Assembly: GCA_002315875.1 (NCBI GenBank)
Contig: DCIL01000101.1
Span: 1 to 9,651 of the forward strand
Direction: 5' to 3'
Length of the DNA: 9,651 nt
Origin: Verrucomicrobia bacterium UBA1727
GTDB lineage: Bacteria; Verrucomicrobiota; Kiritimatiellia; RFP12; UBA1067
Shown piece by piece: positions 1 to 8,200 of the stretch (positions within the stretch are counted from its first letter, which is position 1; the number at the start of each line of letters is the position of its first letter). Below the pieces are notes generated by a model. That model searched no databases and had not been told where the DNA came from. It was given only the letters and a program-made list of their open reading frames with translations. The position numbers and the translations under genes were made by a program.

Positions 1-463
1 CCGCGTTCGGATAGACACTGTCTCCACTGCCGACGTCACATTGCAGATTGACGCGGGCACCTCCGATGTACGCCAGGAACGTCACCCGGACACCTGGATA
101 TTTGTCATCTTTCTTGATTTCAGACGAGGCAAAAGACGAGAGATCGAATTCGACACCATCCTCAGGACAGCTAATCGCGCAAATATCCCTGAACGCCGCC
201 AGCAGTGCTTCGGTTGACACATCACCAAAAGCCTCAAGATCGGCATCACGCGTCACACGGCAGAATGGGCCGACCCACACCGCAAAGGCGGACGCCCCTT
301 TCAACACGAAACGATTGGCGTGCGTCGACCGCCCCATCCGATACAAGAACCGCTCAAAGGCATAGCGCAAGAGGACATACTCCAACTGCACCCCTCGTTC
401 GTTTGCAATCGCCAACAGCCGCGTTCGAACGGAATGGCCGAAGTTCGTCGTCAGCTTCTTCAT
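1..463 (-). CDS. abiEii: AbiEii-family nucleotidyltransferase toxin (N-terminal 154 residues; cut by window edge)
   Basis: This open frame runs from an ATG at 463 off the left edge of the window, so 154 N-terminal residues are visible. It resembles the AbiEii/AbiGii nucleotidyltransferase toxins (DNA polymerase beta fold) of type IV toxin-antitoxin and abortive-infection systems. Seen directly: the family-typical FVLKGA segment at residues 52-57, a Trp at 63, and RVTRDADLEAFGD at 69-81, which carries the paired catalytic aspartates D73 and D75. A third acidic position lies in the VNLQCDVGSGD segment (D143). The family transfers nucleotides to RNA targets and causes growth arrest or phage abortion. 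The ATG overlaps the stop of the antitoxin gene as ATGA, and a GGAGG lies 7 nt upstream, so translation is probably coupled to the antitoxin. No disruption is visible. The C-terminal half, which holds other motifs, lies outside the window. Family assignment is confident; the RNA target is unknown. Confidence 0.9.
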   Translation of the reverse strand, partial: MKKLTTNFGHSVRTRLLAIANERGVQLEYVLLRYAFERFLYRMGRSTHANRFVLKGASAFAVWVGPFCRVTRDADLEAFGDVSTEALLAAFRDICAISCPEDGVEFDLSSFASSEIKKDDKYPGVRVTFLAYIGGARVNLQCDVGSGDSVYPNA

Positions 464-1059
464 GCCAGCCCCTCCAGATACGGCTGAACGACTCGAAGCA
501 TTCGGCAGCGCTTCAGCACGTCGCCAAGTTTCGCAAAATCAACCAGTCCCTTTTGAACGGCTTCGCGTAGCGCAGCAACAGCCACGGCGACACCGATCTT
601 GTTTCGCGCCTTGAAGCACTCGGCTATCGTACGCTCAACCGAAAAGACCCTGATGGAACTCTCCTCGTCGCTCTGCTCAACGACGTCAACCTCCAGAAGT
701 TCAGGAGTCATGTAGACGAAATCAAGGGGGAGCGTCGTCTTGGGCGGATGCCGATTGACCGGAATAGCCATTGTCATCCGCTGCGGGTTCTCGTCCGTAA
801 GTCCATGCAAGCGCAGAGCCGAAAGCAGTGTAAACACACCTTTAGGCGCAACCTTCGCCGCAAGCTCATAATCAAACAGAGCGGATGACGATCCTTCACT
901 TGGCGCATAGACCCCACGCGCAATGCGATTAACAACGCCCCGCGCCGCCATCTCATGGAGGGTATTTCCCCGAAGACCTCGTTTAGTCACTTCGCTTCGT
1001 CTAAGCGGGTGTCCAGCCGCGACCTCGCGTCGCATCGTCCTTCTTATCGTTGCTTTCAT
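460..1059 (-). CDS. abiEi: AbiEi-family type IV antitoxin / transcriptional repressor
   Basis: A 199-residue protein with the layout of AbiEi antitoxins. An N-terminal winged-helix region (about residues 12-52) ends in the family-typical RIARGVYAPSE. The C-terminal antitoxin domain (about 60-199) contains FTLLSALRLHGLTDENP (76-92), the MTMAIP strand, and IRVFSVERTIAECFKARNKIG-type sequence around 136-156, followed by repeated short helices. In the known family AbiEi neutralises the toxin without forming a stable complex (type IV) and represses its own promoter. The stop TGA overlaps the toxin ATG by 4 nt. The ATG at 1059 is supported by a near-consensus promoter directly upstream whose -10 ends 6 nt before it. 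Length is usual for the family and nothing looks broken. The assignment rests on both the sequence and the toxin partner downstream. Confidence 0.9.
   Translation of the reverse strand: MKATIRRTMRREVAAGHPLRRSEVTKRGLRGNTLHEMAARGVVNRIARGVYAPSEGSSSALFDYELAAKVAPKGVFTLLSALRLHGLTDENPQRMTMAIPVNRHPPKTTLPLDFVYMTPELLEVDVVEQSDEESSIRVFSVERTIAECFKARNKIGVAVAVAALREAVQKGLVDFAKLGDVLKRCRMLRVVQPYLEGLA
471..475 (-). promoter_or_regulatory. Shine-Dalgarno GGAGG for the AbiEii toxin gene
   Basis: On the minus strand GGAGG (475-471) lies inside the last codons of the antitoxin gene, 7 nt (470-464) before the toxin ATG at 463. The spacing is ideal, and with the ATGA overlap it fixes the toxin start. It is the only clear Shine-Dalgarno sequence at a visible start in the window. 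Confidence 0.8.
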
Positions 1060-1084
1060 GCGGTAATTATATCATATCTACCGC
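1060..1084. promoter_or_regulatory. Candidate AbiEi operator: perfect 6-bp dyad around the -10 box
   Basis: GCGGTA (minus strand 1084-1079) and TACCGC (1065-1060) are perfect inverted copies separated by 13 bp, and they bracket the TATAAT box. AbiEi proteins are known to bind inverted repeats in their own promoters, so a repressor bound here would block RNA polymerase. The arms are short, so the operator role is an inference. Confidence 0.5.
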
Positions 1085-1094
1085 TCGCTCGCAA
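1060..1094 (-). promoter_or_regulatory. Sigma-70-type extended -10 promoter of the AbiE operon, predicted leaderless start
   Basis: Minus-strand reading: -35 TTGCGA (1094-1089, 4 of 6 consensus bases), a 17-bp spacer, -10 TATAAT (1071-1066, 6 of 6) preceded by TGA, which gives an extended -10 (TGnTATAAT). The six bases after the -10 are TACCGC and then comes the ATG. A normal start about 7 nt after the -10 falls on the A of the ATG, so the mRNA is predicted to have no 5' leader. No Shine-Dalgarno sequence lies before this ATG. Confidence 0.8.
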
Positions 1095-1153
1095 CGATAC
1101 AAGCCACTTATCGATGAAGTTGAAGAATGGAAGTTAGGGTTTCACAGCACATT
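1095..1153. other. Short spacer downstream of the flavoprotein gene, no terminator seen
   Basis: Between the stop of the flavoprotein gene (1154) and the AbiE -35 box there are 59 bp. No GC-rich hairpin with a T-run is visible in the minus direction; only a weak imperfect dyad around ATCGAT (1110-1115) is present, without a T tail. Termination here would have to be Rho-dependent, or transcription may read into abiE. Confidence 0.5.
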
Positions 1154-4100
1154 TCAAAGGGATTTCAGCCATTCGGGATGTTCGCGGACGCCTTCGGCCT
1201 CATGGGGAAGAATGGGACGATACGGCGTGATACGAAGGCCGATCTTTCCGTAGGGGATATCCTTGAAGCCGAGCTTGTACGCAGGCGATTCGGGACGCAA
1301 CCGGTAATCGTCCTTCGCGGCATCTCGGAAAAGCGGATCAGCCACGATCGAATGCGCGTCACAACCCGCCTTGAAGATCTTGTTCGTAGTCGGTCCCGGC
1401 CAGTAGAGGTTACGGTCCACGGTATTGGTGGACGTATTGATTCCATTCTCCCGAAGCGCCTTGCCGAGCCCCTGATCGGGATAGGAGATGATGTTGTTCA
1501 CCACCTTCACGCCCATCATCGTAGTGCCATTACTCGAAAAGGCCTTCTCGGTGTCCGGCGCCTGCGCAAGCGCGGGATAATCAAGCCACCGCGAATCGGC
1601 ATCCACGAGCTGGTGATATTCCTTCGCGATGTCCGCGCGGCGGTGGGCGACGAAGTATCCCTTGGGATCGGAGTTCCAAGTAGTGAGATTGATCTGCGCC
1701 GTATTCTTCGAGACGGGCAGACTTCCGTTCGAAACGAAGACGTTATTGGAAATCGTGATCCACCGTCCGTTATGCAGGTGCATGGCGACATGATGGCAAT
1801 GCTCGACAAGATTGCCGTAAACCTCGAGTCCGCCGCAGCCCTCGTCCGGATAGATTCCGCAAGCACCCTTGTGGAGCAGGTACTTGCCGTCAAACTGGCG
1901 CTGGAAGCCGATCGAGTCGGAGAACCAGTTGTAGCAGACCTTGGTGCCGACGCCGACCGTCCAACCTCCGCCGTAGATCGCGCCCGTGTCGTCATTCGTG
2001 AGATTGACGTGTCTGACGCGATTGTAGGAAATCTCGCAGAAGCGTCCGTATCCGAAGAGTCCGCACCGCGGCATATCGTGAACAAGATTGTGGCTCACCC
2101 TGACACCCTGTCCGTAAATGATGATGCCGATGCCATGAGAGTTGATCATTCCGCAATGGTGGACGTAATTATTCTCGATCGCGACATCCATGCGGTCATC
2201 AACCTTCCGGCAGCCGTCGTTATGTACAGACACTCCATGAGATCCGATGTTGAATATGTCGCAATCGGCAATGCGGATCTGCCGTCCGCGAACGCTCACA
2301 CCCGATCCGTCATGAAAGCCGATGTCGTGTATTGAGCAGCCCAGCACTTCGATTTGCTGCGCATTTTTCACGTCCACGCCCTGACTGCCGCCGGTAAGCT
2401 CGAGGCCGATCACCTTGCAGTTGCCGCCGGACACCTCAAGCATTGGACCGCCCTTGGCGATGGTGACGACTGCGGAGGAAGGATCCGATCCGTCCGGCGT
2501 ACGGAAATAGACCTTCTTCGCCCGCGGATCGCAATACCACTCGCCGGGGGCATCCAGTTCCTCTGCGATATTCTCGGCATACCAGCGATCCCACGGAAAG
2601 AGTCGGTCGACAATTTCCTTGTGCGCGGTCTTGAGGCGCACGACTTCATTGGATACGCTCATGATGTCGTAAGTCCGATTCCACCAGTTGTGCCGCGGCC
2701 AGAGAATCATCCAGCCGTCCTCCGGATGCGTCCAGCGCCGCTCCTCGCCTGGACGAAAGGAGAACTCGTCCTGATGGTATCCGGTCGGCGCAAAACGCGG
2801 CGGAGTCCACATCGGCTTGCCGTCGTTCTTCGCAAAGGCAAAGCCGCTCGTGAATGGACGCGCCGGATCGACATTCGGCCAGCGGGCTGGCTGCATGCGC
2901 CGTCCGTTGAAGAAGAGCAGCCGAGGACGGCCTTTCGAATCCGACGCGGCAAAATCGGCGCACCAGACATTGTCGCAGCCGTTGAAGGTCGTTTGCTTCC
3001 ATCCCTTAACCGGCACGCCGCCGAGAAGACGCGGCCTGCACTTGAAATCCGCCGCGCGCAAGACGAGCGCGGCAAAATTCGTCGCCGCGAGGTCTTTCGT
3101 GATCTTGAGCGGCTTCGCAGGCGCGTAGTCGCCGGAATCGATCACCACCTCAATTGGACGACTCACGTCGCGATGACGCTGCTCTCTCACCTTGTCGAGC
3201 GCCGCCTCGATAGTCTTGATCGCCTTGTCCGTCCCGACCTCGATCACCATAGGTCCATCCAGGCGCGGGTCCTTATGCAGGTGATCCATCTCCAATGAAC
3301 GGATGACTCGCTCCGCGCGCGCCGGAATCGCATTCGTGGTGCGCGGCCAGATGCCGACAAAACCCATGTCATGGAAATGATACTTCTCTCCGTCCTGATT
3401 GTGGAACGCTACATAATCGCGGAACTTCGGCACACCGCGGCGCATACGTTCCTTAAGCGCGGCAAGATGCTGCGCATAGACAGCGCGCGGATTGCATCCG
3501 CGCTCCTTGCAGATGCCCGCGGCAATGCCAACCACCTCGCCGAGCATCCCGAGCGTGCGCTGCACCCGCACCGCGGCAAAGGCACCGTGCGAGACGGAGA
3601 TGTCGCGGCCGGCGAGAAAGAGATTTGCGCAATCCTTCGCATAAAGGCAGCGATAGGGAACTGCGACGGGATCGCCAAAGCCGCGATGATAGGCGCAGGA
3701 GAGAAACGGTTCCTTGAAATCCTTCACGTTGTCCGGATCGGGAAAATGGAAGTCGACATCCCAAGTGACCGCGGCAGTTCCATCCTCGAACTTGACCTGA
3801 TTCTCAAGATCGTTCTCCGTCATCACATAATCGCCGATCACGCGATGGCTCTCGCGCTTGCCGCCGATGGGGGACATCCAATTGAGGTATCGCCGAGCGA
3901 ACTCGGCCTTGCGCTTGCCGTGATTCTTGATGTAGCTCCAATTGGAGAAGATCGCCAGCAGTCCGTAATCACGAATGAGCTCGGTTTCATCGGCCATGTC
4001 GCGATACTGTCCCGCCTCCTGCCACCAACTTCCGCCGCGGACATAATAACATTTCGATTCGTCAAAATCGAGTCCCCAGTCGATGTCGGGAAACGGACGG

Positions 4101-5185
4101 GGAGCGGACGCAACCTCGGTCGTCCACTGAATGGTCTGGCCCATCACCTGTCGGTCGGCTTTCTTGGGGGCGCACTTCTCGCCCCAGCGACCGCGCTCCT
4201 CACGTCCGTACATCGTCCGACAGCCGGCAAGCCGCGCGATGGTGCCGTCACCGGTCGCATCCACGAAGAGCTTGGCGCGGTACCTCGTCCGCCGTCCGCT
4301 ACGCATGTCGCGGGCGATCACCGCGGCGATTTCGCCGGCAGGTCCTAACTCAACCGCGCAGACGAACTGATTGAACTTAAGCGATGCCTTGTAATCTTCG
4401 CGTTGGAACGCCATCTCCTTGCGTCCATCCTCGTAGAACTTTGCCGCGAGCACGCCGTAATCGCCGCGCACGGGCAGAATCTCCTCGAGAACGTTACCGA
4501 GCGCGGGATAGGGTCCAGTGTGCATGAAGCCACCGGCGGACACTCTCACTTCGGACGAATTGCAGCCGCCCAGCATCGAACGGTCCTGCAAGAGCAGCAC
4601 ATCGAGTCCGTACCTGGACGCGGAAAGCGCAGCGCAGATTCCGGCCACGCCGCCACCGCAGACGATGAGGTCGCGGACGACGGGAGCATCAGCGATTGGA
4701 GATTCGGCGGGACGATCTGAATACGTCCACTTGCCGTCCTTGAGCGGCACGAGCGCCACCTGATCGCAGCGTCCGTTGAAGCCGGTGAGATCGTGAAGCG
4801 AAATTTTTGCCGCGCCCTTCTCGAGCTTCACCTTGCCTGCAAGCTGCCATGCCCAGTCCTTGCCGTTGGTGCCGAGAACTCCGTTGCCGCCGGCAAAGGG
4901 CTCGACCTTCTTGCCATTGACGAGCAGCTCGAAGCGTCCCGGATGCTTCCCGGGTCGCCATTCCTCAACCCAGTTACGCGTCCGCGCCCAGACCTCGTAT
5001 TCGCCCGCCTGAGCGATGGAAATCGTCTTTTCCGCGTCCGCCACCGGCACGCCCATGCCGTGTGCCATCAGATAGGCCGAACCCATCTGCCGGACGCTTT
5101 GCGTTTCCACGACCCAGCCGCCGAGGCGGTCAAAGCTTTCGGCTTCTACGAATATGCCGGCGACAGCAAGAATTACACTCAGCAT
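1154..5185 (-). CDS. FAD-dependent oxidoreductase fused to a right-handed beta-helix carbohydrate-active domain
   Basis: 1343 residues. Residues 12-150 form an all-beta ligand-binding-type domain (AESF, GGWVVETQ, LHDLTGFNGRCD) that normally precedes FAD_oxidored-type proteins of PVC bacteria. Residues about 170-590 are the flavoprotein: dinucleotide motif GGGVAG (177-182, GxGxxG), LGGCNSSEVR (205-214), VDATGDG (308-314) and the C-terminal FAD segment NLFLAGRDIS (521-530). Residues about 645-1320 are a right-handed parallel beta-helix. It opens with the GG..V.GW and LLFFNGRRMQPARWPN (756-771) style of GH141/GH120-like proteins, then shows rungs with recurring Asn at 1006, 1033, 1055, 1086, 1125, 1148 and 1231, and closes with the usual ADPLF...YRLRPESPAYKLG. 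The substrate is unknown, probably a polysaccharide or sugar acid. The first 15 residues are hydrophobic but lack Lys/Arg, so export is uncertain. An in-frame TAG at 5194-5192 prevents extension to an earlier ATG. It starts 23 nt after the previous gene, without a Shine-Dalgarno sequence. Confidence 0.85.
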   Translation of the reverse strand: MLSVILAVAGIFVEAESFDRLGGWVVETQSVRQMGSAYLMAHGMGVPVADAEKTISIAQAGEYEVWARTRNWVEEWRPGKHPGRFELLVNGKKVEPFAGGNGVLGTNGKDWAWQLAGKVKLEKGAAKISLHDLTGFNGRCDQVALVPLKDGKWTYSDRPAESPIADAPVVRDLIVCGGGVAGICAALSASRYGLDVLLLQDRSMLGGCNSSEVRVSAGGFMHTGPYPALGNVLEEILPVRGDYGVLAAKFYEDGRKEMAFQREDYKASLKFNQFVCAVELGPAGEIAAVIARDMRSGRRTRYRAKLFVDATGDGTIARLAGCRTMYGREERGRWGEKCAPKKADRQVMGQTIQWTTEVASAPRPFPDIDWGLDFDESKCYYVRGGSWWQEAGQYRDMADETELIRDYGLLAIFSNWSYIKNHGKRKAEFARRYLNWMSPIGGKRESHRVIGDYVMTENDLENQVKFEDGTAAVTWDVDFHFPDPDNVKDFKEPFLSCAYHRGFGDPVAVPYRCLYAKDCANLFLAGRDISVSHGAFAAVRVQRTLGMLGEVVGIAAGICKERGCNPRAVYAQHLAALKERMRRGVPKFRDYVAFHNQDGEKYHFHDMGFVGIWPRTTNAIPARAERVIRSLEMDHLHKDPRLDGPMVIEVGTDKAIKTIEAALDKVREQRHRDVSRPIEVVIDSGDYAPAKPLKITKDLAATNFAALVLRAADFKCRPRLLGGVPVKGWKQTTFNGCDNVWCADFAASDSKGRPRLLFFNGRRMQPARWPNVDPARPFTSGFAFAKNDGKPMWTPPRFAPTGYHQDEFSFRPGEERRWTHPEDGWMILWPRHNWWNRTYDIMSVSNEVVRLKTAHKEIVDRLFPWDRWYAENIAEELDAPGEWYCDPRAKKVYFRTPDGSDPSSAVVTIAKGGPMLEVSGGNCKVIGLELTGGSQGVDVKNAQQIEVLGCSIHDIGFHDGSGVSVRGRQIRIADCDIFNIGSHGVSVHNDGCRKVDDRMDVAIENNYVHHCGMINSHGIGIIIYGQGVRVSHNLVHDMPRCGLFGYGRFCEISYNRVRHVNLTNDDTGAIYGGGWTVGVGTKVCYNWFSDSIGFQRQFDGKYLLHKGACGIYPDEGCGGLEVYGNLVEHCHHVAMHLHNGRWITISNNVFVSNGSLPVSKNTAQINLTTWNSDPKGYFVAHRRADIAKEYHQLVDADSRWLDYPALAQAPDTEKAFSSNGTTMMGVKVVNNIISYPDQGLGKALRENGINTSTNTVDRNLYWPGPTTNKIFKAGCDAHSIVADPLFRDAAKDDYRLRPESPAYKLGFKDIPYGKIGLRITPYRPILPHEAEGVREHPEWLKSL

Positions 5186-5208
5186 AGGCAGCTATCATTC
5201 AATTAGCG
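5186..5208 (-). other. 23-nt intergenic gap inside the two-gene operon
   Basis: Only 23 bp separate the TAA of the esterase/glycosidase gene (5211-5209) from the ATG of the flavoprotein gene (5185). There is no terminator, no convincing promoter and no Shine-Dalgarno sequence, so co-transcription and reinitiation after the upstream stop are the simplest reading. Another ATG at 5198 is in a different frame and gives no sensible protein. Confidence 0.7.
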
Positions 5209-8200
5209 TTAATAAGACGAGAGGGTGTCCGCAAGCTCGATCAGCGAGGAGGCGGTGGCGAGCATGCAGTTCATCCAGTCATTGCCGCCAGATTTGTGGA
5301 CGAGCTTGCCGTCCCAATTCATCCACCAGGTCGGAATCGAACCGTCCTTGCGCTGGGCCTTGAGAACGGACGCCGCCAGCACCTGTGCCTTCTCGAGATC
5401 TACCGCCTTGTGCTCAGCCCGATAGAGCGCGAGATAGGTGATCATCAGCTTGCGCGCCGAAGCATCGATCGGCCAGTAGCATTCGTATTGTTCAAGCGCA
5501 CACGGGGTCAGCCATTTGCCATAGGACTTGCTCGGCTGCCAGCTGGCGATGGGACGCACCTTTCCGCCGTTGCACGGCTTCTCCCAGCAAACGAACTGAT
5601 CCTCGGCGTAGCGCAGGAGCTCACGCATCTGCGCGATGCGCTTCGGGTCGCCGGGGAAGCGCTTGCCGAGATAGATCGCCGTACTGCACGCATCGTGCTT
5701 GGTGAGATTCTGGTAAGGCGCGGTCGGTGCGACGTCCTCGAACTGTCCCTCCCAGTTCCAGTTCTGAAGCCGCGTGCGGTCCACATAGGCGAAGGCCCTG
5801 TCCGCCGAATCGCGGAACTCCTTGCGTCCCGTCGCCTCGTAAAGCGTCTCCATCGTCGGAATGAGATTGCCGATCGGCAGGAGACGATTCGGATTGCAGG
5901 GCTTGCCGTCCTTGAGGAAGACCTTGAGGTACCAGGTGCCGTCCTCTCCCTGAAGGCGCAGGAAGGTCTCGCCCATCTTGGTCGCCAGATCGAGATATCT
6001 GCGCTTGCCGGTCGCCTTCGCGAGCTTGACGAAAGCGCCCATCACGTAAGCCGGATAAATGAGCATGGTGCGGTCGGCATTGCGCGTACCGACATCGCTT
6101 TCGCCAGCACCGGCATAGGTCGGCGCGAGATACTCGAGAGGAGTTCCGGCAGGCTGACTGAGCGAGATGAGATATTCCGCGGCAAGTTCGGCAACGTGCA
6201 ACGCCTCATCGCGTTTCGCCGGCTCGATCTTCGCATAGCCAATCATCGCATTGATGAGCGCGGATCCGTTCTTCGAAGCGTAGGAGTTGATCGGATCGCG
6301 CATGTCGAACTTGCCGGTCTCGAGCAGATACCGCGTGGCCGGCTTGTTGAAGGCATACTCGTAGGTCGCCTTCGCGGCCTGACGGAGATCGCGGTCGGGA
6401 AGCGGATATTTTCCGGACTCGAAACCGGCCGCCTTCCAGAACTTGCGCTCGCCCGCCTTACCGATCGCCTTGCCCTTCTGATCGATGCCCTCGCAGACGA
6501 CGGAGATGTCCGCCACCGGCAGCTTAGACCAGACCGGCGTGAGCGGAGCGGTGGGCTTGTCCGCGGCAAAGACGTGGCTCAAACCATTCGAGACGGCGAC
6601 CGTGAAGCGATACTTGACCGCACCCTGCACGTTGGTGAAAGCGAACGAGGGACAATACATGAACCAGTTGGCGCGGCGGTTCCAGAACTCGCTGCCATCG
6701 TCCTTGCCCGGATGCACCACGTGGTCGTATTCATCCGTATCGACAAAGCGAATCCAGTCGATGTCCACCACGGCGGACCTCAACTCGGTCGCCTGGAGCC
6801 AAAGCTCGTCCACCTCTCCTTCCCAGAGAAGATTCCCCTTCATCGAAAGCGTGTATTCATGCCACTTGCCGTCCATCGTGACCTCGCCCTTGACGAGTCC
6901 CTGCGAATAATCGACTACGCGGTCCGGACCTACGAGCGGACGCGATTTCGTGCCCCAATAGAGGCGCATGGTTGAGACGGACGATTTCGGCGCCGCTTCG
7001 CCGCGGTTGGGGGTAATGCGCATTCTGAGGCGCATCGCGGAATAGTCGGCGGTGGAGAAAGGCACGCACCGCGTACGGATGTTGTGCTGCCAGCAGTTCA
7101 TGCCCTCGCAGACACCGACGATGCCGCCGCCGGTACGGAACGAAATGTAGCCGCGTTCGTCCCAATCGACCTTGGCGGTGCCGAAGGGATTGCGATACCA
7201 GCCCTCCTGCGATCTGTTGAAACTCCACCCCGGTTTCGGAGCGCGGTACATCGGCGGAAACTCGAGCTTAGGACGTCCCACATCGCCCGGCTTGAGGTTC
7301 TTCGGCCAGCCGGCGGACGGCTTCTCGCAGAAGGTATCGCGGATGACGTCGTAATAGGCGAAGCCGTACTCTTCGGCGGGATCGATGAGCGAGCCCTCCT
7401 GCCACTCGCTCGTGGGCGCGACGATGAGGCGGCGGATGCCCTTGCGATCGCAAAGGGAGCGAATCCTCTCGCAGCAGTTGCGGAACTTCTCCGGCGTGCG
7501 GTTGACGATGCGGATCGCGTGCTGGAAGCGCCGCGGCGTATCATCGTATCCCGTCGGCAGACTCGGCCAGATCGGAATGTCCTTCGTGAGGTCCGCATCC
7601 TCCGCCAGCTTCTCGGCTGCCGCGCACATCACGCTGAAATCGCACCTGAGATCGTTGTCACGCGGCGAACACGCCTCGGGCGCAATGTGCGCGGGCCAGA
7701 TGCCGAAGTGATAGGGCATCTGCGCGGCAAAACCGGCGGTACGCAGCCAGCCGATATGATGCGGATGCGACTTCACCTGTTTCTCGTCGTACATCCAGTT
7801 CATGTAGATCCAATGGACTCCGGGAAGTCCCGCCTCTTTCGCCATCCGCTCGGTGATGGACATCGCGCGCTTGAGTCCTTCGCCGGGTCTCAATTTCTCG
7901 CCCTTCTTCGCGGCCTCGGCGATGATGTCGCGGTCGAGATTCCAGGCCGTGCAGTAGACGACCACGGGCTTGCCGTTGATTCGGTAGTACTCGGGCGTCT
8001 TGAAGTAGTTGTCGATCCAGAATCTCGAGACCGCGATCTGGTCGGCAATCGAATGCGCGCCTTCCTGATTGTGGTTGGCGTACATCACGTACCACTTGAG
8101 AAAGCGGTGATGCTGTGCGCGGTAGAACGCCTGCACCCAGTGATCGAGACGCTGCACGCCCTGGTTCCAGTACCAGCAACAGCAGTAGGCGCTGATGCCG

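Noticed and set aside
48..570. Plus-strand open frames at 48-365 and 205-570
   Set aside because: They lie opposite the AbiEii and AbiEi genes, whose motifs are clear, and their translations show no domain.
1127..4348. Long plus-strand open frames (1127-2335, 2354-3298, 3371-4348) opposite the flavoprotein gene
   Set aside because: They are the antisense of a protein with clear motifs; their translations are Arg/Val/Ile-rich without recognisable domains, as expected from a high-GC codon bias.
5186..5211. AT-rich gap as a promoter for the flavoprotein gene
   Set aside because: The best -10-like hexamer (TGATAG) matches the consensus poorly and no -35 is present; co-transcription explains the layout better.
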